A DNA stretch of 64,000 nt, taken from Alisma plantago-aquatica. Lineage: Eukaryota; Streptophyta; Magnoliopsida; Alismatales; Alismataceae. The notes under the pieces were generated by a model. The model ran no database searches. It had not been told where the DNA came from and saw only the letters and a program-made list of their open reading frames with translations. Location of the stretch: the NCBI GenBank assembly GCA_963693085.1, contig OY856410.1, forward strand, positions 1,393,996,363 through 1,394,060,362. The letters run 5' to 3'. Numbering within the stretch: position 1 is the first letter of the stretch; every line of letters begins with the position of its first letter. The translations under genes and the position numbers were made by a program. Below are positions 38,615 to 51,415 of this stretch, piece by piece.

Positions 38615-38896
38615 TGTAACGATCAGGCCCACTGCTCAAGGCTCTAGTAGAGTTTTAAGAATGACGACTGGCCCCATAAGCCAAACTTAACTGTGTGCTT
38701 TATCCTCACTCACACACAAGCCAAGATCAACTTCCCATCTAGCCACTCATCCTAGTACTACCCCAAGCTAATCACACTTAATTTTAGAGTTTTTAGTGAT
38801 GAGATCCTTGAAAAGGAGGTGCACCTTGATGATATAGATAGTCCAATCATTTATTTTGAGATCATTTTATTTGAGGTCTCAAATCGACGATACTAT
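38615..38896 (-). repeat. 5' LTR of Y
   Basis: ~282 bp, TGTAACGATCAGG on the plus strand to about CGACGATACTATA. Aligns with 18628-18881. Confidence 0.72.
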
Positions 38897-41855
38897 AATG
38901 AACTAGAACTTAGAATTCTATACCATCTCATGATTGGAGCTGGTGAGGCTAGTTTCTTAGATTTGACCAAACAATGTTAAATATTAGAACAAATTTACAT
39001 AATGACTTAATTATGTGGCAACATTGTGAATAAAATCACGAAATATGTTAAATATATTTTCTTTACTAATATGATGAGTAAATAAAAATGAATAATTTGC
39101 TTAGGAGTAGAAACTAGTAATTTCTTATTAATATTGTCATATAATTTAATTAAAGTTGGATAAATAAACTAAATATGTTAATTGTGTAAAAGGTGAATTT
39201 TTGTTCATAATAAATATTTATAACTCATTTTGTAACAAGGTGACATCAATAGGACTTAATTAAGTAAGAGTTGATTTAATGTTTTGTTAAATACAAGGTA
39301 ATGTGTCAAAATTCCTAATGGTATCATAACTCATAAAAAGATATCTCAAAATAAATATATAGTAGTGAAAATGTGTTCTTTGGGTGTCTATTGCCTTAGG
39401 AGCCAAGTTTCACGTTATTTGCATAATGACAACTATCTCAGTTATATTTGGAAAAGAAAATAGGATAAAAGGAAAAGGTGTTAAATAAATTACTAAAAGT
39501 CTCAAAAAAGAGAAAATTAACCTCAAATTCAAAATCCACATACCAAGTTTAGCCTATGTGTAAATTTTCATCTAATTTGGACAATCTTAAATACTATAGT
39601 GTAATTTAGGAGAGAGAATGTACTTTTAAGCCCAATTTATTAACTAACATGTTAAATAACTCCAAAAGGGGAAATTAATTCTAGAATTGTGTTCCTCATG
39701 TTTAGGTGTGACAAACATGATTTTCAATGTTTTATTAATTCATATATACATGACTTTGAGATTTTGGTATATCCAAACGACCCCAGAATTTGCCATGAAG
39801 CTTATAATCATTTATTAGATCTACGGTTAGGATTTTAGAATTTTTGGAGATCATTTGAATAATTATAAAATTCATATGTGCCAAAAATAATAGTTTTGGG
39901 GGATATTTTAGTTAGATAGCTAAACGAATTTATTTTTCAATGAAGAATAGTGGAAGAGTTGATATGTTGGTATAGAAGTGTGATATAAAATTTTAGACTA
40001 ATCATAGCTTGTTTGATAGTTCAAAAAAACTATAATCGAACTAAATTTAATAGTTCAAATCATTTACAATATTTTGGTGAAATAGTAAAACTTTCTTATC
40101 ATGGGATTCCTTTGTCCAAATAAGGTGAAATTTTAAACGGAGACTTTTGATTATAGTTGTGATTTTTTTAAATTTTGGGGAATTTATGGATTCACAATTT
40201 TGAAGATATGATTTATCGATAGTGTTTGAAATCATGAAATGGATGGTGTGATTTGAAATATTTTTTAAAGTGTTCATGAGAAAATAAAGTGTTAGTGAAT
40301 CATGGTGTTATTCTATTTAAGGATAAGTGGGGATTCGGTAGACAAGCATTTATTTTGGAAAGTAGAGTGATTTTTTGACAGTTCGGTGAATCTAGATGAC
40401 AATTCTGACCTTTTACATATTTTGTTAGGAGAATTATGTAGACCTCTAAATCTTTCCATTTTTCTCTCTTTATTAAATAGAGAGAGAGACATAGAAGTTT
40501 TACATAATAAAGAAGATCTAGTTAACATTTCATAACATCAAAAGTTATGGGTTTTCAAAATTACATATTTAAAAAAAAGTGTTGAGGTGTTAATGTTGTT
40601 TTAAAGATGTCAATTTAATTTACTAGTAGGTTGGTGGCAGACATAATGTACAAAGATGGTATGGAATATTGATATATTAATTACACTAAGGAATTATTTT
40701 AGGAGATATAAGAATTTTATTGCGGTGGAGAAGTTTTGTTTTAAGAAAAATACATTCTCATGTAAAAAATTAATTACATTGTGGAACATATACCTTGACC
40801 AGAAAGTTGCTTGAATGATCAAACCAGGTAAATATGAGTTTGTTTTAACACAATGTGAAATTAAATTATAAAGGAAGTTGGACTACAACTTTTCTCCTCT
40901 ACTTATATAAACATACCCTATTTTATATGTCCATGCACACAACGAACAACTTGGATTGCTTCAGCGACCCCTTTGTTGTGATTTTACCCCAAGATTGTAA
41001 CGACAACACGATGTTGCACCAAGATGGACAACTCTTTCTCTTCCTATTGATCTCTGACTTAACAATAAAGTTAAGGTATGTTTGCATCACCTATTATTCA
41101 TGTTGAGCAATAAGCCTAAATTATCTCTCTCTTGATAGCCTACATAATCTCTCTTCTGAGAATTTATTCCATGAGAAACATTGAACTTGGTTATGATCTT
41201 ATTATCCTTCTACTTTGTTGGACTTTCTTTTGAAATCTAACTTGTACCGTTATTCTTGGTGAAATCCTAATTTTGCCACTTATGTGGTTGATGATTGTAT
41301 TTTCCATTTTTGTGATGGAAATTTTAATTGTTCTATAAAAGACTACACTATATACTTGCCTCCACATTTATTGCATGTTATGGGACTCAATATCCCTAGA
41401 GTAGTGTAATTGCATTGGTTTTGCGTTGTGTGACCTTATTATATTTTTGGGATGTGTTTTTCTATTATGTCTACCTATCCCCTTTTGTTGGGGTACGCTT
41501 CCAATCCTAAGTGTAGGTCAAGGAGAAGATAATTAAGTTGGACCAAGACCACATCAAGTATAACTGAAACCTTCTGGTAGACTTTCTCGAGGTGGTTAGA
41601 TGAACCTCTGTTGATCCCTTAGTTTAGTTGGTTTTTCTTTATATCACCATGTGTGGTGAAGTTTTGAGACAATATCAAAATTTGTAATAGTTAGACTATT
41701 TATTTCTGCTGCTACAATTGGTTACTTGAATCATACTTTTGAATAAAATGTATTACCATCCCTTGCAAAAAAATTATAATGGTGTTTGGTTATATGGGAT
41801 GATGCCTTCTTATTTTAGTATGGAGTGGATCCCCTCTTGGGTTTCACTCCTTACA
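38897..41855 (+). repeat. 5' LTR of W
   Basis: Homologous to 42293-43825 over its first ~1.5 kb. The only frame of note, 40855-41106, has no recognisable domain. Confidence 0.72.
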
Positions 41856-42292
41856 ACATGGTATCAAAGCTAGTGGATGTCGATTATCTAACTATTTCAA
41901 TCTTGTCTCCCTTAGGATGGTTACCCTAGACCCTAGTTTATGCATAGAGTAATGACTAGGAAGATATGTTTTGTGATATAAGGTTTAGTTAGCAACCTAC
42001 CCTTTGTAATTGGTGACTTGTTGCATGTTCATGAGAACCTTAGGGTTGTAAGGTTAGAAACATAAGGACCTGGAATTCAACCCTAGGTGGTTGTGGACTT
42101 TTAGTTAGATGTATTACCTATGGAAAAATTAAAATATTTACAACTAAAATATGAATATGTAACCCTAATACCTTTAAGAGTTTCTTAATTTGACTGATTA
42201 GGTAAAGCCTTTTAAAACGGTGGAGTATAGGTGATTGATTTTGTTAGGGTGATTATATTTTGAGGATGAAATTGTTTAAAGGGGTGGAGTGT

Positions 42293-43825
42293 TGTAACAA
42301 CTATAAATTAGAATCCTACCCCATCCCATGATTGGAAAGTTGGTGAGGCTAGTTCCTTATATTTGACCAAACAAGGTTAAATATTAGAATAGATTTACAT
42401 GATGACTTAATTATGTGCCAACATTGTAAATAAAATCATGAAATATGCTACATATATTTTCTTTATTAATATGATGAGTAAATAAAAAAGAATAATTTTC
42501 TTTGGAGTAGCAACCGGTAATTTCATATTAATATTGTCATATAATTTAATTAAAGTGGGATAAATAAACTAAATATATTAATTGTGTAAAAGGTGAATTT
42601 CCGTTCATAGTAAGTATATATAACTCATTTTGTAATAAGGTGACATCAATAGGGCTTAATTAAGTAAGTGTTGATTTAATGCTTTGTTAAATACAATGGT
42701 AATGTGTGAAAAATCCTAATGGTACCATAAATCATAAAAAAGAAATCTCAAAATAAATATATAATAGTGAAAATGTATTCCTTGGGTTCCTATTTCCTTG
42801 GGAGCCAAGTTTCATGTTATTTGCATAATGACAACTATCTTAATTATATTTGGAAAATAAAATAGAATAAAAGGAAAAGGTGTTAAATAAATTACTTAGT
42901 CTCAAAAAGAGAAAATAAACCTCAAATTCGAAATCCACATACCAAGTTTATCCTATATGTAAATTTTCCTATAATTTGGACAATCTTAAATACTCTAGTC
43001 TAGTTTAGGAGATAGAATGTACTTTTAAGCCCAAAATATTAAACAACATGTTAAATAACCTGAAAAGGGAAGATTAGTTATATAATCATGTTCCTCGTGT
43101 TTAGGTGTGACAGACTCGATTTTCAATTTTTTACAATTTCATATATATGACTTCGATATTTTGGTGTATCCAAATGATCCTGGAATTTTCCATGAAGCTT
43201 ATTATAATTTATTAGATCTATAGTTAAGATCTCAAAATTTTTGGAGATCATTTAAATAATTATAAAATTCATATGTGCCAAAAATAATAGTTTTGGGGGA
43301 TATTTTAGTTAGATGGATAAACAAATTTATCTTTCAATGAAAAATAGTGGAAGAGTTTCTATCCTGGTATTGAAGTGTGATATAAAATTTTAGTTCTCAG
43401 AGTTTGTTTGATAGTTTAAAAAAATTATACAAGAACTATAATCGAACTAAATTTAACGATTCAAATAATTTACATTATTTCGATGAAATAGTATAACTTT
43501 CATATCATGTGATTCCTTAGTCTAAATAAGGTGAAATTTAAACGAAGACTTTTGATTACAATTGTGGTTTTTGATAAATTTTGGAAAAATTATGGATACA
43601 CAATTTAGGAGATATGGTTTATAAATAGTGTTTGAAATCATGATTAATGGATGATGTTATTTGAAATACATTTTAAAGTGTTCACAAGAAAATAAAGTCT
43701 TAGTGAAGCATGGTGTTATTATATTTAAGGATAAGTATGAATTTGGCAGATAAGAATTTATTTTGGAAAGCAGAATGATGTTTTGATGGTTTGATGAATC
43801 TTAATGACAATTATGACTTTTTACA
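42293..43825 (+). repeat. 3' LTR of W, truncated
   Basis: Matches 38897-40417 block by block (for example TTGACCAAACAA, AGGAGCCAAGTTTC-like, ATAGTTTTGGGGGATATTTTAG) then stops. Confidence 0.75.
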
Positions 43826-44699
43826 TCCCTCATTTTCATAGATACTTAGATTGGATCCAAGAAAATATATCTCTTTTGTAGTATAAATTTTCACAAAGAT
43901 AGTTTCCCTACATGCACACAGTCTCGTTACCTATGAATCATTAATCCATCACCCTTGTGAACGTCCTTATGTGGCCTTTTCTGGGGTTCAACAACATCAT
44001 TTGGTATTCAAATTCATGATTTAAATGTCTCTAAGTCTAATATTATAACATTCATGCATGTTAGATGATCAAACTAATTAGCACACATTCAATCCATCCA
44101 TAATCAAACAAAATCACCATGAAAATAGATATTCACAACATAAGATACAAGATATGGGTAGTGGGGCTATTCCACACTCTAAAAAAAAGAGTTTACCCAC
44201 ACATGATGAAAATTAATAACAAAGAGTGGAAAGGATAAGAAGCCATGTCATGGAAGTGATGGGGGCGTAGTCATTGTCTTTGATAATGGCCAACACTCCA
44301 ACAAGAATAACAATATGGAAAAGTCCAGGGAAGATGATGTTCCTTATTTTATTCTCCTTGTCTAAGCCTTCAAAATTCATGATAGGAATGATGGGGTTAA
44401 AATATATTTCTTCTTATTATGGAAAATATTTTATTCAGGAGTCATCGGTCTTTCCAAATTGGTCAAAAATTGGCCCAACATTACTCTGTAAGTGCGGAAA
44501 ATCAGGCGACTGGGGATATGGTCATGTGACTGGCCACTAAAGGTATGCTTCACTCTGGTCCCAAACCAGCCGACTAGCTAGTGAGTCAGGTGAGTAGTTA
44601 AGGGTTAGTTCTTATTGCTGCACAATGAGTATTTCCAGATGGGTAACCCTCCTATGGGTCGTTCAACTTTCTAATAGCTCGGTAAATGCATGGGCACTA
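43826..44699. other. AT-rich DNA, nothing assigned
   Basis: No gene or terminal repeat recognised. The frame at 44274-44540 shows no domain. Confidence 0.45.
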
Positions 44700-47600
44700 G
44701 TACAGATACCACTTTCATCCTTAGTTAAAATAGACCTCTAATGTCATTTTTATACTGACACCTAAGTGGAAGACCTACAACGTTTATTTTTTGGAGATGC
44801 ATAAGCCGATGACTCAGACCCAGCTTCGGTTACTGTGATTAAAGAAACTGACACAATTAAGCATATGTGTTGTCTATTTTGATGCAAAATCCAATGTGGC
44901 ATCATTTTTTATATAAATCGACATTGTGTACAACTGTGCTGCCAGTTTTTATGTCTAAAAAGATGAGACTAATGAACTTTGTTGTCAGTTTCATACCTAA
45001 ACCAACTGTGTAAGTCACCTGGTAGCACGAGTATGTTTCCCAACACGGCCATTTTTTAATATCCCTATAATATCTTTTTAGTATAGAAATCGATGACTAA
45101 TAGCTACAACGTCGGTTTTGTGGTAACAACCAACAAAACATTAATATTTTTTAAAATAGAAGGTTTGTAGACCCACTATCCAACTATTCAATAGGATGTA
45201 GAACATGTAGTTCATTAGAACTATATGTTTGATCATGTGTTCATCTTAATAAGAGGCCAACACACATGCAAAACCTACAATAACAAACACACAACCCACC
45301 CACATATAAGATGTATTCGCTAATTTCATTCTCATGTTAAGTACAAGTATAATTCTCATTGTATTTATTCATCCTTACATTCATTCATACACATGTGTAT
45401 ACACATCATTCATATATGTACCATTTCCATTCTCATTACATGTAGAAACACAATTCTCATTGATTCATTCATCTTCACATTCATTCACACACATATATAT
45501 ATTCATGATTTACATATGCACCAATAATTCACTCGCATAAAATTTAAAATTGCAAGAAGCCATAATCCCCACATGTATATAGAAATAATGAAACCAAAGT
45601 TTAGAAAATTCATATTTTATCCCAACAAAATTCAAACTTTACTTCCTTAATGTAGGTGTGTGCCCAATGTTATCATATCTCATCTAGCTCTTCTTTGGAA
45701 TAGAGATTTGACATGTCATATAGCTGCAAAGAGAATGATATAATTAAAGAGTTTCATTTGATATTTTCATATTATCAAATGAGAATATTTACTTATGATG
45801 ATCAAGATTGTATATAGATTATATTTTGTATGTAATGAATGTCTAGTGCCCCATGTCTGAAAATTAGGTTCATATACCACAACATGTAATATTTGTATGT
45901 CCAACAATTATCCTTTACATAGAACTATAAATTTACCACCATACAATAAATAAAAGTAAGGATAGTTGGCATAAATATTAATTAGAGTCAGAAAAACTAC
46001 CTCAACGTTCTTCCAACATAATGATTTCTTATTCTTATCCATCTTTCCTACTACCTTTTTGAATTCTTTTATACCCCTATAAGTTAAAGTAACACATTGA
46101 ATTGCATTAGTGAATAGTCATGTAATTAATGATATAGAAATTAATATATATTAATAGATATAAAAATTTACTCATGTGAATAATTCCTTTTTTGATTTCG
46201 TGTCCCCCACTATCTACTTGGTCACCCATAGGGTCTATATAATACACAGTTAGATTCTCGAGGACAACTACCAACAAAACTCAACAATTATTCTAGAGTG
46301 AAATGAAGGAAAAAATACAACTCAAAATCCACAATGAAATGAAATTCTTAAGTAAAAATTATGAGCAAAATACGGAAACTTACTCAACATTGAAAGAATC
46401 TATAATCATGCTCTTTCTTGCATTACAAAAATATTTAAATACGGTACAACAGTATTGGGTAACTAATATTGAGTCTTTATGTACACAAAAACCAATGATG
46501 AAACTAGAAATACCACATGGGGTAGTGTGAACTTTATACACACCCTATATAAGTAGCTACAAAACGTATATCATTTATGCATTGATATATAAGAAAATAG
46601 ATCAACATATATGAAATGAGGTATTTATCTATAAGATCTCACCATATCCAAAGTTCTATCATAGATGTATTCAACCAAGTATAAGTAAATATCCCCACAA
46701 CATCTTGTAAAAATATATAGTATTATGAGCTTGACATGCAGTGTCCTCTTTAGTATATACCATCATAGGCGACCCTTCTTCAGAGTTTCTTAGACATACT
46801 ACCAACCCCCTGCAATTAGGACCTAGTGAGTTGAATAGGTCCGTTGTAATCCAACCACATAATTGAATATTTTGAGAAGGAAGTGGAGGACGAAATGAAG
46901 GGGGTTTCTTAGATGATATGACATGCATATATATTCTCATATCAACTGTCAATTATATATGAATACAAACACATTATAAATTTAGCATACATCAGCATAG
47001 ACAACTCCTGCCTTGGGCCACACAACCCCATGCATTCTGCATCACCTATCATCTCATGGTCAGGGTGGCCATATGGCAGTGTAGTCTATTTCCAAGCACC
47101 GTAGACAAGCCTTGGCATCACGCAAACCACATTAGCGGGTACTGAATCATGTCACTTGGAAGATGTGGGTAAACTGTGTCCAGTGCAATGACATATCCTT
47201 ATAGTAAAAGATGATATAGACTCAACCCCTACAAATTTGTATATAATTGTATATATATAGCTAAACATAAATATATTATACAAATCATTTTGAAAGAGTA
47301 CTATATCATAAAAAAACTTACAACAAACGTGCTAGTTGGTGGGTCCATGGGATTACTCCCAACCACCTTTATCATAGGGTGGTCCACCTTGTATGAAGAG
47401 CAGGGTGCCATAAGTACTATCTGAGGAGCTGAATGAGAAGTGTGATACTGAATTTTATGATAACCGACCCTAACCTAATTATTTTTTGGAGGCAATTTTT
47501 TTCCTAAAAATTTGAATTTCGCAAGTTATCTAGGACGTCAATTTCTTTAAGAAATAACCAACTATATAAAAAAATATCTATGTTTTTTCTTAATCAAAAG

Positions 47601-47710
47601 GACTTGAAAAATACTGACATTTGTTCTCTGCAACCAACGTTGTAAGTGTTATGATGTCACTTTTCCTATGAAAACTACATTATGAAAAGTGACATTAGAG
47701 ATCAAAAATG
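44700..47710. mobile_element. possible decayed CACTA (En/Spm)-like element
   Basis: At 44760-45140 short motifs of the form AACNNNGTYGGTTTTT and their complements recur in both orientations (ACAACGTTTATTTTTTG, CAGCTTCGGTTACTG, TTGTTGTCAGTTTC, ACAACGTCGGTTTTG), the pattern typical of CACTA subterminal repeats. A weaker CAACCAACGTTGTAAG block occurs at 47630-47650 and could be the opposite end. Between them the frames at 46303-46530 (+) and 46671-46952 (-) are uninterrupted but I do not recognise a transposase. No CACTA terminus or 3 bp duplication was located, so limits are rough. Confidence 0.35.
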
Positions 47711-48798
47711 TACTATTGGGGTCAGCCAACCAGATGACTAGTTGGTAAACTAGTTGATTGAAGATTCGTTGTAGTTATTGTGATTTCTTCCAATTTTAGG
47801 GTTTTGTCAACTCACAAAGCATTGAAATTTCCTAGATTAGGGAACCCAGTCGGATGACTAGAAGGCCCAGTTTCTCGATTAGAGTCCCTTGAAATGAAAT
47901 GTTGGATTCCCTTGTGTTGTGCATGATTCCTACAATAGGACACAAACTCTCATCAAAAGTACTAAAAAGAAAGATTCAAGCAGTCAAAAACAAATAATGA
48001 TAATTTAAAGCAAAAACACATGAAATGTATGGAAAAACCTAAGTTAGGAGATCACTTAACTCTGGATGAGTATGCATTCATAAAAAATCCTAAACCTAAA
48101 TGTTTCTCATCCTAAAATTAGAGATAGCTGCCAAATCATAGTAACATGTTTACTCCTCTCTCTCACACACAAAATTACTATTGTCCCTACCACCAAATAT
48201 TGCCAGGTGACCTTGACTTCCTGAAATCACACAATGCAACTTTTCTAGCCTTGTTCCCAATGTTACTCACCATATATGCTTCCATAGAAAAGTCCTCAAA
48301 TATCAAGCACAAATATGAATTTCATGAAGTTTGAAACCTCCTGCATGACCTAAGAGATTTGCAAAAAACCAACAATGGGTTGTAGAATTGCAAAATTTGG
48401 GGTGAAATTAGTGTCCCTTGGTGGAAATTGGCTTGAACGAATGTATAGAAGGGAAATTTACAAATATTTCCTCAGTACGACTCAAGACTGCATTTTATTG
48501 ATGCAAATACATATATTGCATATTTTCTATCTTCTTTTGGGAATTGTCATCTTTTCTTTATTTTTGTGATACCCCTCTATTACATGGGAGGGGTGTGGAA
48601 GAAGTATTTAGAGGGAGAGCAGGGTGTGTCACCTTAAATATAGGATTTGGCATTGCTCTTGGATTTTTATTTATCTTTTGGTGGATGGAGGGTATGAATA
48701 TGGAGTATGAAGTGTAGAAGAAAGGTTAGTCATGTCTTATGTTTTAGATTTAAGAGAATTATGCACCGGATCCCATCAGAACTTCGCATAATATGTTT
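47711..48798. other. unassigned DNA
   Basis: Mixed AT-rich sequence with no recognised gene or element boundary; frames at 48146-48334 and 48375-48569 show no domain. Confidence 0.45.
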
Positions 48799-49345
48799 GT
48801 CACCGGATCACTACAAGATGGTTGAAATGGAGGAGTGCAATTGGAGTATTATGTGATCAGAAGATCCCTCTCATGTTAAAAAGTAAGTTTTATAGAATAG
48901 CTATACGACCATCCATGCTCTATGGGAGTGAATGTTGGGCGGTGAAGAAACAAGGTCTCAACAAGATGAATGTGGATGAAATGCGTATGCTGAGATGGAT
49001 GTGTGGGAAGACAAGAAAAGACCGCTTGAGAAATGACTATATTAGGAATAAAGTGGGGGTGGCGAGCATTGAGGACAAGTTGCGTGAGGGATGACTCAAA
49101 TAGTACGGACATGTGCAACGTAGATCTACTAGTACGCCTATACGAAGCAATGCTATTGAGCCAAACACTATAAATAGAAGAAGAGGAAGGCCTAAATTAA
49201 CATGGGATGAGCTTATAAAGAGATATTTTGAATCTCTACATCTCAATCAAAATATGGCCCATGATAGAGATGTATGGAAACGAAGGATCCATGTAGCCGA
49301 CCCCAACATAGTTGGGATTGAGGCTTAGATGATGATGATGATGAA
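48799..49345 (+). pseudogene. RTE-type LINE 3' end (C-terminus of reverse transcriptase ORF)
   Basis: One frame from about 48799 to the TAG at 49326 reads through RITTRWLKWRSAIGVLCD, YGSECWAVK, MRMLRWMCGKTRKD, YGHVQRR, RRRGRPKLTW and RRIHVADP in the order seen at the C-terminus of plant RTE-type LINE proteins. Two stops interrupt it, a TGA at 49092-49094 and a TAG nearby, at places where the family has Arg and Trp. The tail after the stop is (GAT/ATG)n (49327-49344) and not poly(A), as expected for RTE elements. The 5' portion, including the catalytic RT core and endonuclease, is absent, so it is 5'-truncated. No target duplication was found. Confidence 0.88.
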
Positions 49346-49426
49346 GAAGAGAATTGGAATCCTCATCACACTCATTGCATGTAGACAATGCATATATAGG
49401 GGACATTGACGTTTCCACAAATATAT

Positions 49427-49518
<92 letters not shown>
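49427..49518. repeat. (CA)n(TA)n(TG)n compound microsatellite
   Basis: About 20 bp CA, 24 bp TA and 48 bp TG in tandem; the CA and TG arms are complementary, so the tract can fold on itself. Open frames on both strands here encode only Thr-His, Tyr-Ile or Cys-Val repeats. Confidence 0.95.
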
Positions 49519-49521
<3 letters not shown>

Positions 49522-51410
49522 ACCTTCAATAGAGAGGAAATAATTGATAATATGTTAAGGCTTAGATGAAAAAACCCTACTAATGCCAAACTTGTTCAAA
49601 AAATGCCTCATGATAATTTTGACATAAAAACCCTACAAAATATGATGATTGAGAGTTAAACAATAGGTTCTCTTATTATATATATGATGTTTGTGACTAA
49701 AAAAATAAAGATTTGAAATCACATCTCATTCCATAAAAAGATAAATATTCAGACTGATAGACTTTTGAAAGTCTCATTTTTTAGAGATATGTAAAATTTT
49801 GAATAATTTTTTTTGAACTAAACACTATATCGATCGAAAATCCTACCACTAAAAAATGAAGTATATCTAAATTTTTGACCCAATATAACATTGATATAAA
49901 TATTAGTGACATCGCGTAGAATTTGATAAAGTTGTAAGCTTAGCTATGATAACTATAGTTCATCTAATAATTTGTGGTGTAACACAAAACTTTGATATTC
50001 ATAATTTAAATTCTTAACCTAGAAATGTGTACATGTCCCTAGATGAATTATATGGACTTCACATCAGTAAGTACTGAGGTGACTCTTTATGTTTCATAGA
50101 AATCTAAATTCCTAAAATGTGACAACTAGTTGGGATGATGGAGTAATACTAATTAGAATGTAGACATGAGGTAAGTGCGACTCAGTTCTCACATTGATTT
50201 TGGACTTCTTTGGTTTTGGAGGGAAAAGTTTTTCCATCAAACAAAAATAAATTATTTTCTTTATAATATTATATGTATAAGGAAAAATGATTTTATTGAA
50301 TTTTACCAACGATTTCTTGAGTTAAGTCACGATCGGGGAAATACGAGTAAACCCCTAGAGTATAGTCACATAAAAACCCTAAAATGTAGAGTTTGGTGCA
50401 GGGCAATAGTGAAGAGAAATTGAAAAAAAAAACTTAACACTAGTTGACATAGAATTTTTGCATCTTTAGACTTCTCATTGAATCCCTTTTAAGGGGTGGA
50501 GAATAGTACCTAACTAGACCACAGACTTACAGATTTCAAGAATTAAATCCTCTTTGAGGGGTGGATAGTTTTAACATACCGAATTTGAAGTACTAAATCT
50601 ATTTGGAGGTACAATTCATAATTCTCTCAAAATTTGAGTACAACCTGATGCCCAATCATTATTTTTTTATATAGAAATTAGTCACCAATTGAGTTTCTTA
50701 TGTAAATATGAGTTCATTCTCCTCATTCGAGAAGTATTTATAGAGTATTCCCTCAAATTATCTCCATGACATCGAGTAATACAACCTGATGCCCTTTTGT
50801 TTAAATACTTGGACTTGACATTTTATTTCAGCAATTCACCTACTCCTCAACTAATGGCTTTGGAATGAGTATAAAGTAGTATATATAATTATAAATAATA
50901 ATTTTTGAGTTACTAACGAGAGAGATTTTAATTGACTAAGTAAGACCTTTAAACCAATTACAACTAGTCTAGAAGATTTTATGAAGATAATTAAAGGAAT
51001 GAAACAAATTTCATAATAAAAGACCTTTAGAATAGGAATTACAAGGTTAGAAGTTATTAATCAAAAGGGAGCGATTACAAAATTGAATAATTTATTTAGG
51101 GGAAACCCGCGTCTTCCCTAACCTAGAAACTGTCCTGACGTCAATAGTCATTATAGAAGACATCGATCGAGCCCTCACCCCCTCCTTCACTTCTTCCCTC
51201 TCTTTCAAATCCACTACATATGATGGTCCTTCTCTCCCCCAAATGGCCACAATGGATGCCCTCCTAAACCCTAGAGGGGCTCCGCCATATTTTTTCTCCC
51301 AAGCTGAAGCAAATGATAGTTCACTATTGTTACTGATCATGGATTCCTCAGACCATTCGCTACCTTTCTCCTCTTGCCCATTTCTCTCCTTGTCTCCCCT
51401 AAACCATCTG
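49519..51410. other. AT-rich DNA with two purine tracts, then a GC-richer block
   Basis: At about 50487-50505 (TTTTAAGGGGTGGAGAATAG) and 50550-50570 (TTTGAGGGGTGGATAG) are purine tracts like those before gypsy 3' LTRs, but no matching LTR pair was found. 51100-51410 is GC-richer and continues after the next element at 57377. Frames 51243-51467 (+) and 51092-51427 (-) have no recognisable domain. Confidence 0.45.
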
Positions 51411-51415
51411 CAACC

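Larger units (their letters stand above)
18628..38896 (-). mobile_element. element Y: TRIM-type LTR retrotransposon split by element Z
   Basis: Removing the Z insertion leaves an ~0.8 kb element on the minus strand. Its 3' LTR is 18628-18881 plus 38327-38362, its interior is 38363-38614, and its 5' LTR is 38615 to about 38896. The two LTRs (~285 bp) share blocks such as TCTAGTAGAGTTT, CAAGCCAAGATCAACTTCCCA and CCTTGAAAAGGAGGTG. On the minus strand TAGTATCAAAGC (plus 38601-38612) lies two bases inside the 5' LTR, an initiator-Met type primer site with one change, and a purine tract (AAGTAGGGAGAT) precedes the 3' LTR at 38363-38374. No coding capacity. Size and layout fit a TRIM. Its right end is mutated, so the boundary with W is accurate only to a few bases. 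Confidence 0.72.
38897..43825 (+). mobile_element. element W: LARD-type element, giant LTR and tiny interior
   Basis: The 5' LTR runs from about 38894-38897 to 41855 (about 2.96 kb) and ends CCTTACA. TGGTATCAAAGC (41859-41870) is the primer site. The interior is only about 420 bp. A purine tract AAAGGGGTGGAGTGT (42278-42292) precedes the 3' LTR, which starts TGTAACAACTA at 42293 and matches the 5' LTR up to TTTTTACA at 43825, where it is truncated; the last ~1.4 kb is missing. The bases just before the purine tract read like the end of a gypsy pol (GAGGATGAAATTGTTTAAA). No gag or pol, so non-autonomous. No target duplication can be checked. Confidence 0.75.

Noticed and set aside
18628..38900. 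TGTAAC...GTTACA blocks first read as one family of LTRs in mixed orientation
   Set aside because: Alignment shows three distinct LTRs (Y ~285 bp, Z ~2.9 kb, W ~3 kb) sharing only terminal bases.
49236..49589. 117-codon minus-strand frame with His-Thr, Tyr-Ile and Cys-Val runs
   Set aside because: Antisense of the LINE tail and of the compound microsatellite; no domain.
50487..50570. Two purine tracts resembling pre-LTR tracts
   Set aside because: No LTR pair or primer site could be matched to them, so no element was called.
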